Below the pieces are notes generated by a model, which did no database searches, was not told the DNA's origin, and saw only the letters and a program-made list of their open reading frames with translations. Positions 5,507 to 10,073 of a stretch of DNA of 10,073 nt are shown piece after piece; position 1 is the stretch's first letter, and each line of letters begins with the position of its first letter. Source of the stretch: Spongiicolonus versatilis (GTDB taxonomy: Bacteria; Pseudomonadota; Gammaproteobacteria; Arenicellales; Spongiicolonaceae); contig JAPYMU010000053.1 of the NCBI GenBank assembly GCA_028286165.1, positions 1 to 10,073 of the forward strand, written 5' to 3'. The translations under genes and the position numbers were made by a program.

Positions 5507-6664
5507 ATGGACTTCACCCTCAGCGAAGAACAGAACCTGCTGGTTAAAACCGTGCGCGCTTTTGTGGAGCGCGAGTTGTATCCTTTTGAAGCGGAGGTGG
5601 AGCAAAACAACGCGGTGCGCCCGCAACTCGCGCAGCAAATTAAACAGCGCGCCATCGCACAGGGTTTGTACGCCGCCAACATGCCCGAAGCCCTCGGCGG
5701 CGGCGGGCTGGACAGCGTCACCCTCACCCTGATGGAGCGCGAACTCGGCCGCGCGTCTTTTGCGCTGCAGTATTTGGTGGCGCGCCCCAGCAATATTCTG
5801 CAGGCCTGCCGGGGCGCGCAGGTGGAGGAATACCTGCTGCCCACCATCCGCGGCGAGCGCGTGGAATGTCTGGCGATGACCGAGCCGGATGCCGGCTCCG
5901 ACCTGCGCTCCATGAAAACCACCGCGGCCAAAGTCAACGGCGGCTACCGCATCAACGGCGCCAAGCACTTCATCAGCCACGCCGACATCGCCGACTACGT
6001 GATTCTGTTTGCCGCCAGCGGCGAAGAACAGACCGCGCGCGGCCCGCGAAAAAGCATCACCGCTTTTCTGGTGGACAAAAACACCGCCGGCTTCACCATC
6101 CGCCCCGGCTACCACAGCGTTTCCCATGCCGGCTACCACAACTGCATCCTCGAGTTTGACAACTGCCGCGTGCCGGCCTCCCAGGTGCTCGGCGAAGAGC
6201 ACCACGGCTTCAGCGTCGCCAACCAGTGGCTCGCCGCCACCCGCCTGCAGGTCGCCGCCATGTGCCTCGGCCGCGCGCAGCGCGCATTGGACCTGGCCGT
6301 GGACTGGGCCGCGCAGCGCAAACAATTCGGCCGCGCCATCGGCAGGTTTCAGGGCACCTCGTTTAAGCTCGCCGACATGGCCACCGAACTGGCCGCCGCC
6401 GAGTTGCTCACCCTGCGCGCCGCCTGGCTGCACGACCGCGGCAGCATGAGCGACAGCGACGCCGCCATGGCCAAACTGTACACCACCGAAATGCTCGCCC
6501 GCGTCGCCGACCATGCGATTCAAATCTTCGGCGGCATGGGTTTGATGCGCGATTTTCCCCTGGAGCGCATCTGGCGCGACGCCCGCGTGGAGCGCATCTG
6601 GGAAGGCACCAGCGAAATCCAGCGCCACATCATCTCGCGCGCCATGCTGCGTCCGCTGGAATAG
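5507..6664 (+). CDS. Acyl-CoA dehydrogenase, probably gamma-butyrobetainyl-CoA / crotonobetainyl-CoA oxidoreductase (CaiA-like role)
   Basis: This is a full-length flavoprotein of 385 residues. The N-terminal helical domain begins MDFTLSEEQNLLVKTVRAFV. The FAD/substrate loop is CLAMTEPDAGSDL (121-133), the middle beta domain includes YRINGAKHFISHADIADY, and the C-terminal helical domain has RKQFGRAIGRFQ (271-282) and IFGGMGL. The ending RVERIWEGTSEIQRHI places the catalytic base at Glu366. The enzyme would introduce or remove the alpha-beta double bond of a short acyl-CoA. With carnitine dehydrogenase upstream and CaiD downstream, the likely substrate pair is gamma-butyrobetainyl-CoA and crotonobetainyl-CoA, with electrons passed to ETF. 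In an operon that also oxidises carnitine the oxidative direction is more plausible than the reductive CaiA direction of Escherichia coli. It begins 9 bases after lcdH with no strong ribosome site. Family certain, substrate inferred. Confidence 0.88.
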   Translation: MDFTLSEEQNLLVKTVRAFVERELYPFEAEVEQNNAVRPQLAQQIKQRAIAQGLYAANMPEALGGGGLDSVTLTLMERELGRASFALQYLVARPSNILQACRGAQVEEYLLPTIRGERVECLAMTEPDAGSDLRSMKTTAAKVNGGYRINGAKHFISHADIADYVILFAASGEEQTARGPRKSITAFLVDKNTAGFTIRPGYHSVSHAGYHNCILEFDNCRVPASQVLGEEHHGFSVANQWLAATRLQVAAMCLGRAQRALDLAVDWAAQRKQFGRAIGRFQGTSFKLADMATELAAAELLTLRAAWLHDRGSMSDSDAAMAKLYTTEMLARVADHAIQIFGGMGLMRDFPLERIWRDARVERIWEGTSEIQRHIISRAMLRPLE

Positions 6665-6668
6665 CGCC

Positions 6669-8762
6669 GTGGACTGCGGCGCCCGCGCGCGCAGCCTGCG
6701 GCGCCTGCTGGCGCCGGCCTCGGTGGCGGTGATTGGCGGCGGCCTGGCCGCCGAGGTGATTCGCCAAAGCGAGCGCGCCGGCTACCGCGGCGAGTTGTGG
6801 CCGGTGCATCCGCGCCGCGCAACCGTCGGCGGCCGCCGCTGCCACCGCTCGGTGGACGATTTGCCCGCCGCGCCGGACGCCGCATTCATCGCCGTCAACG
6901 CCGAGGCCAGCGTGGCAGTCGTCGCCCAACTTGCCAAACGCGGCGCCGGCGGCGCGGTGTGCTACGCCTCCGGATTCGCCGAGTGCGGCGCGGCCGGCAA
7001 AAAGCGCCAGGCGCGGCTGGTGGCGGCGGCGGCCGACATGGCGCTGGTGGGGCCGAACTGCTATGGCGTACTTAATTACGTGGACGGCGCAGCGCTGTGG
7101 CCCGACCAGCACGGCGGCGGGGCGGTGGACACCGGCGTCGCCATCATCTCGCAAAGCGGCAACCTCAGCCTCACCTTCTCCATGCAGCAGCGCGCGCTGC
7201 CCATCGCCTACCTCATCGCGGCCGGCAACCAGGCGGCTTTGCAACTGCCGCACTTCGTGCATGCGCTGCTGGACGACCGCCGCGTCAAGGCCATCGGCCT
7301 GCACTTTGAAGGCGTCGGCGACGCGCGCGCCCTCGCCGCCGCCGCCATGGCCGCGCTGAAGCGCAAGGTGCCGCTGGTGGCGCTCAAGTCCGGCGCATCA
7401 AAACTCGGCGCCCGCGCCGCGCTCAGCCACACCAGCGCGCTCAGCGGCCGCGACGAACTGTATGATTCTTTTTTCCGGCGCTTCGGCATCGCCCGCGTGC
7501 ATAGCGTTCCGCAGTTTCTGGAGGCGCTGAAATTTCTTTTCGTGCATGGCGCGCTGCCGGATGCATCGGCCGCCTCCATCAGTTGCTCCGGCGGTGAGGC
7601 CGCCGCGGTCGCCGACCTTGCCGAAGAGTTGCACATCAACCTGCCGCCCCTCAGCGACGCGCAGCAAAAAAAATTATCCGCCGTTCTCGGCCCGCGCGTC
7701 GCCCTCGCCAACCCGCTGGACTACCACACCTACATCTGGGGCGACCCCGACGCGCAGCAACGTTGTTTCGCCGCCGTGTGCGATGGCGCGCAGGCGGTGA
7801 CGCTGAAGGTGATGGATTTCCCGCGCGCCGACCGCTGCGATGACCGTGCATGGCGTTTAACCTGCGGCGCCTTCACCAAGGCCGCCGCCGAAAGCAAAAC
7901 GCGCGGCGCCGTCACCGCCGTCCTGCCCGAAACCATGCCGCCGGACATCCGCCGCCAACTCCTCGCCGATAACATCGCGCCCATGCAAGGCCTGGAAGAA
8001 TGCCTGCGCGCCATCCGCGCCGCCGCCGACATTTACCGCGCGCAAGAGAGAGTGGACCGCACCGTCAACATTACCGGCGCCCGGGTCGACGACTGTGACG
8101 GTGACGTCACTGTTCCCGAAGCCGAAACCACCGTTCTGGACCTCTGGCAAAGCCGCGCCGCCCTCGCCGCCGCCGGTCTCACCTTCCCGCCCGGCAAATT
8201 GTGCAATGCCGGCGATGCCGCCGCCGCCGCCGTGGAAATCGGTTTCCCGGTGGCGGTGAAAGCGGTGGCGGCGGACCTCGCGCACAAAACTGAGGCCGGC
8301 GCGGTGCGCTTGAACTTGCAGAGTGAGTCTGAAGTTGCAGCGGCGGTGGCGGCGATGGCCGGACTCAGCGAACGGTTTGTAGTGGAAGCCATGGCGCCGG
8401 CGCCGTTGGCCGAACTGCTGCTCGGCGCGCGCAACGATTCGGTGTTCGGCCCGGCGCTCACCATTGCCGGCGGCGGCGTGTGGGCCGAGCAGCGGCGGGA
8501 TGCGGTATCCTTGCTGTTGCCGGCCGGCGCCGCCGAGGTCGCCGATGCCATCGCCGGACTGGCCATGGCGCCGGTGCTGCAAGGCGCGCGCGGCGGCCCC
8601 GCCGCCGATTGGGAGGCCTTAGTGGCGGCGGCGCTGGCGGTGGCGGCATTTGCCGAGCAGCATGCGGCGCGGCTGGTGGAACTGGATGTGAACCCGCTGT
8701 TCGCCCTGCCGCGCGGCGCGGTGGCGGTGGACGCGCTGCTGCGGCTGAGAACAAAACCATGA
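6669..8762 (+). CDS. NDP/ADP-forming acyl-CoA synthetase (fused CoA-binding, ligase and ATP-grasp domains), probable betaine/carnitine-type CoA ligase
   Basis: The 697-residue protein has the full alpha-beta fusion of the acetyl-CoA synthetase (ADP-forming) family. A CoA-binding Rossmann domain covers residues 10-130 (LLAPASVAVIGG, then GPNCYGVLNY at 128-137). Ligase-CoA domains span about 155-455, starting at GVAIISQSGNLS; KSGASKLGARAALSHTSALSG (240-260) holds the probable phospho-acceptor His254. NPLDYHTYIWGD is at 348-359. A C-terminal ATP-grasp domain spans about 485-697, with PVAVKAVAADLAHKTEAGAV, FGPALTIAGGGVWAE and VELDVNPLF. It interconverts an acid, CoA and ATP with an acyl-CoA, ADP and phosphate, so the reaction is reversible. 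In this operon it probably activates gamma-butyrobetaine, crotonobetaine or carnitine, replacing the AMP-forming CaiC. The GTG start lies 4 bases after the acyl-CoA dehydrogenase stop. An Ala/Gly/Asp-rich linker (about 465-487) joins the two halves. Exact substrate is inferred. Confidence 0.9.
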   Translation: MDCGARARSLRRLLAPASVAVIGGGLAAEVIRQSERAGYRGELWPVHPRRATVGGRRCHRSVDDLPAAPDAAFIAVNAEASVAVVAQLAKRGAGGAVCYASGFAECGAAGKKRQARLVAAAADMALVGPNCYGVLNYVDGAALWPDQHGGGAVDTGVAIISQSGNLSLTFSMQQRALPIAYLIAAGNQAALQLPHFVHALLDDRRVKAIGLHFEGVGDARALAAAAMAALKRKVPLVALKSGASKLGARAALSHTSALSGRDELYDSFFRRFGIARVHSVPQFLEALKFLFVHGALPDASAASISCSGGEAAAVADLAEELHINLPPLSDAQQKKLSAVLGPRVALANPLDYHTYIWGDPDAQQRCFAAVCDGAQAVTLKVMDFPRADRCDDRAWRLTCGAFTKAAAESKTRGAVTAVLPETMPPDIRRQLLADNIAPMQGLEECLRAIRAAADIYRAQERVDRTVNITGARVDDCDGDVTVPEAETTVLDLWQSRAALAAAGLTFPPGKLCNAGDAAAAAVEIGFPVAVKAVAADLAHKTEAGAVRLNLQSESEVAAAVAAMAGLSERFVVEAMAPAPLAELLLGARNDSVFGPALTIAGGGVWAEQRRDAVSLLLPAGAAEVADAIAGLAMAPVLQGARGGPAADWEALVAAALAVAAFAEQHAARLVELDVNPLFALPRGAVAVDALLRLRTKP

Positions 8763-9541
8763 GCGACACTGTACAAACCAAACGCGACGGCGCCATTCTG
8801 GAGGTGACGCTTGCACGGCCCAAGGCCAACGCCATCGACGCCGCCACCAGCCGCGCCATGGGCGAAGTGTTTGCCGAATTCCGCGACGACCCGAAGTTGC
8901 GCGTCGCCATTTTGCGCGGCGCCGGTGAAAAGTTTTTCTGCGCCGGCTGGGATATGGAAGCCGCGGCGGGCGGTGAGGCCTACGACGCCGACTACGGCGC
9001 CGGCGGTTTCGGCGGCATCACCGAGTTGCCGAACTTGAACAAGCCGGTGATTGCAGCGGTGAACGGTTTTGCGGTGGGCGGCGGTTTTGAACTGGCGCTG
9101 TCCGCCGACCTGGTGGTGGCCGCCGACCACGCGGAATTTTTTCTGCCGGAAGTTTTTGTCGGCGTCCTCGCCGATGCCGCCGCTTTCCGCCTGCCGCGCC
9201 GGCTGCCGATGCAGGCGGCCATGGAAATGCTGCTTACCGGCCGCCGCCTCGGCGCGGCCGAGGCCATGCGCTGGGGCTTGGTGAACCGCGTGGCTGCCGC
9301 GGCGCAACTGATGGACAGCGCGCGCGCCATGGCCGCCGACATCGTCAACGCCGCGCCGCTGGCGGTGGCCGCGGTCAAGGAAGTGGTGCGCGCCACCGAG
9401 AACCTGAACACCGCCGACTGCTATGCGCTGCTGCGCGGCGGAACACTGCCGGCCTACCAGGCCATGCTGCACTCCGAAGACGCGCGCGAAGGGCCGCGCG
9501 CTTTTGCCGAGAAGCGCGCGCCGAAGTGGCGCGGACGGTGA
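8759..9541 (+). CDS. caiD: Crotonobetainyl-CoA hydratase (carnitinyl-CoA dehydratase)
   Basis: This 260-residue crotonase-fold enzyme matches remembered Escherichia coli CaiD almost colinearly from the first residue. Shared segments include RPKANAIDA (20-28), FRDDPxLRVAI (41-51), GAGEKFFxAGWD (54-65), KPVIAAVNG (95-103), GGGFELAL (107-114), MLLTGRRLGAxEAMRWGLVNRV and the C-terminal LHSEDAREGPxAFAEKR. Glu111 and Glu131 fall at the same numbers as the catalytic glutamates of CaiD. It hydrates crotonobetainyl-CoA to L-carnitinyl-CoA, linking the acyl-CoA dehydrogenase step to carnitine oxidation. The loop after Glu131, VPDSGG in E. coli, reads LADAAA here, a local departure. The ATG overlaps the synthetase stop (ATGA, 4 bases), indicating coupled translation. 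A larger in-frame-looking protein beginning at 8480 is a shadow of the synthetase gene fused to this frame and is not the real start. Confidence 0.92.
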   Translation: MSDTVQTKRDGAILEVTLARPKANAIDAATSRAMGEVFAEFRDDPKLRVAILRGAGEKFFCAGWDMEAAAGGEAYDADYGAGGFGGITELPNLNKPVIAAVNGFAVGGGFELALSADLVVAADHAEFFLPEVFVGVLADAAAFRLPRRLPMQAAMEMLLTGRRLGAAEAMRWGLVNRVAAAAQLMDSARAMAADIVNAAPLAVAAVKEVVRATENLNTADCYALLRGGTLPAYQAMLHSEDAREGPRAFAEKRAPKWRGR

Positions 9542-9545
9542 CGCC

Positions 9546-10073
9546 GTGAACACGCTCACCGCCGGCATGGCGCTGTTCATCGCGGTGCATCTGGTGCCGT
9601 CGCTGCCGGGCGCGCGGGAAAAGTTAATCGGCATGCTCGGCCTTAAACGTTACCGGCTGGTTTTCGCGCTCAGTTCCTTCGCCGCGCTGGCGCTCATTGT
9701 CGGCGGCAAGGCGGCGGCGCCGTTTGTGCCGCTGTGGCAGCCGCCGGCGTGGGGCGCGGATGCGGCGATGCCGCTGATGCTGGCGGCGATGGCCGGCTTT
9801 GCCGCAACCGGCCTGCCGACCAACTTAAAGCGCGTGACGCGCCATCCGATGCTGTGGGGCGTGGCGCTGTGGAGCGCGGCGCACCTGCTCAGCAACGGCG
9901 ACCTGGCATCGGCGGTGCTGTTCGGCGGCTTCGGTTTGTTTGCGCTGTTTGCAATGTTCTCCCTCAACCGGCGCGGCGCGGATTTCGGCGGCAAACAACC
10001 GTTCAGCAAGGACCTCACCGTCGCCCTGCTCGGTTTTATTTTGTTCGCGCTGGCCGGACTCGCCCATCCGTTT
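9546..10073 (+). CDS. NnrU-family integral membrane protein, 3' end beyond the window
   Basis: Reading from GTG at 9546, 4 bases after the caiD stop, gives 176 codons open to the window edge. The protein is strongly hydrophobic, with probable membrane helices at about residues 3-18, 38-56, 73-92, 98-116 and 118-136, and another near 158-174. Segments LVPSLPGAREKLIGMLG, YRLVFALSSFAALALIV, TRHPMLWGVALWSAAHLLSNGD and LASAVLFGGFG match the NnrU family. NnrU was named from denitrification loci, and a homologue acts in 15-cis-zeta-carotene isomerisation (Z-ISO) in plants; the role of most bacterial copies is unsettled. Tight spacing suggests cotranscription with the carnitine operon, but no functional link is evident. 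A Met at 9567 is an alternative start that would shorten the first helix. The family is usually about 190-230 residues, so only a short tail is missing. Confidence 0.8.
   Translation, partial: MNTLTAGMALFIAVHLVPSLPGAREKLIGMLGLKRYRLVFALSSFAALALIVGGKAAAPFVPLWQPPAWGADAAMPLMLAAMAGFAATGLPTNLKRVTRHPMLWGVALWSAAHLLSNGDLASAVLFGGFGLFALFAMFSLNRRGADFGGKQPFSKDLTVALLGFILFALAGLAHPF

Noticed and set aside
5318..6628. 436-codon open frame on the minus strand opposite the acyl-CoA dehydrogenase and the lcdH 3' end
   Set aside because: Its translation is a low-complexity Gly/Ala/His/Val mix with no family pattern. It lies opposite clearly conserved genes and reflects the codon bias of GC-rich DNA.
8101..8110. 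Perfect 10-base palindrome GTGACGTCAC
   Set aside because: It falls in the coding sequence for the linker of the synthetase, far from any gene start; a chance short palindrome is the simplest explanation.
8480..9541. Longer version of the hydratase (353 codons) starting inside the synthetase gene
   Set aside because: The first 93 codons are an Arg/Gly/Ala-rich out-of-frame reading of the ATP-grasp domain; CaiD homology begins exactly at the ATG at 8759.
8033..9634. 533-codon minus-strand frame opposite the synthetase and caiD
   Set aside because: Low-complexity Ala/Ser/Arg composition and full overlap with two well-identified plus-strand genes.
1..10073. CRISPR arrays, tRNA or rRNA genes, insertion-sequence ends
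   Set aside because: I saw no regularly spaced repeats, no cloverleaf-like intergenic sequence and no transposase frame; nearly all of the window is accounted for by genes.

Overview
The window is GC-rich, protein-dense bacterial DNA, most likely from a proteobacterium. The genes resemble aerobic, often marine or host-associated lineages that live on host-derived methylated amines; this taxonomic reading is inference, since no rRNA or tRNA is present. Eight of the ten genes I call are on the plus strand from 1268 to the right edge, with gaps of a few bases or short overlaps. A ninth plus-strand locus is a broken pseudogene, and one gene (MttB family) is divergent on the minus strand at the left edge and runs out of the window.

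Left part (1-2845): a truncated MttB-family (trimethylamine methyltransferase-like, non-pyrrolysine) methyltransferase on the minus strand. It is divergent from a 3-hydroxyisobutyrate-dehydrogenase-like gene that has lost about 90 internal codons in frame, followed by a phytanoyl-CoA dioxygenase (PhyH) family Fe(II)/2-oxoglutarate oxygenase.

Middle (2838-3585): a low-GC patch with the remains of what looks like a toxin-antitoxin pair. The first gene is the C-terminal half of a Panacea/SocA-like (DUF4065) antitoxin, frameshifted by a 4-base tandem duplication. The second is an intact 140-residue protein with a PemK/MazF-like look, the putative toxin. A near-consensus sigma70 promoter lies in its 3' end, pointing into the next operon.

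Right part (3615-9541): a five-gene carnitine / gamma-butyrobetaine catabolic operon. In order these are a BKACE (beta-keto acid cleavage enzyme, probably dehydrocarnitine-cleaving), L-carnitine dehydrogenase (lcdH), an acyl-CoA dehydrogenase (CaiA-like role), a 697-residue NDP/ADP-forming acyl-CoA synthetase, and a crotonobetainyl-CoA hydratase (caiD). The likely flow is gamma-butyrobetaine (or crotonobetaine) to its CoA ester, then crotonobetainyl-CoA, carnitinyl-CoA, free L-carnitine, 3-dehydrocarnitine, and finally betainyl-CoA plus acetoacetate, giving glycine betaine. The divergent MttB homologue could then demethylate one of these quaternary amines. No CaiB CoA-transferase, AMP-forming CaiC ligase or thioesterase is visible, so the ADP-forming synthetase probably handles CoA activation and perhaps energy-conserving CoA release. 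The right edge holds the start of an NnrU-family membrane protein.

The most interesting points are the ADP-forming synthetase in a carnitine operon, the toxin-antitoxin relic with an apparently intact toxin but broken antitoxin, and the clean internal deletion in the dehydrogenase.
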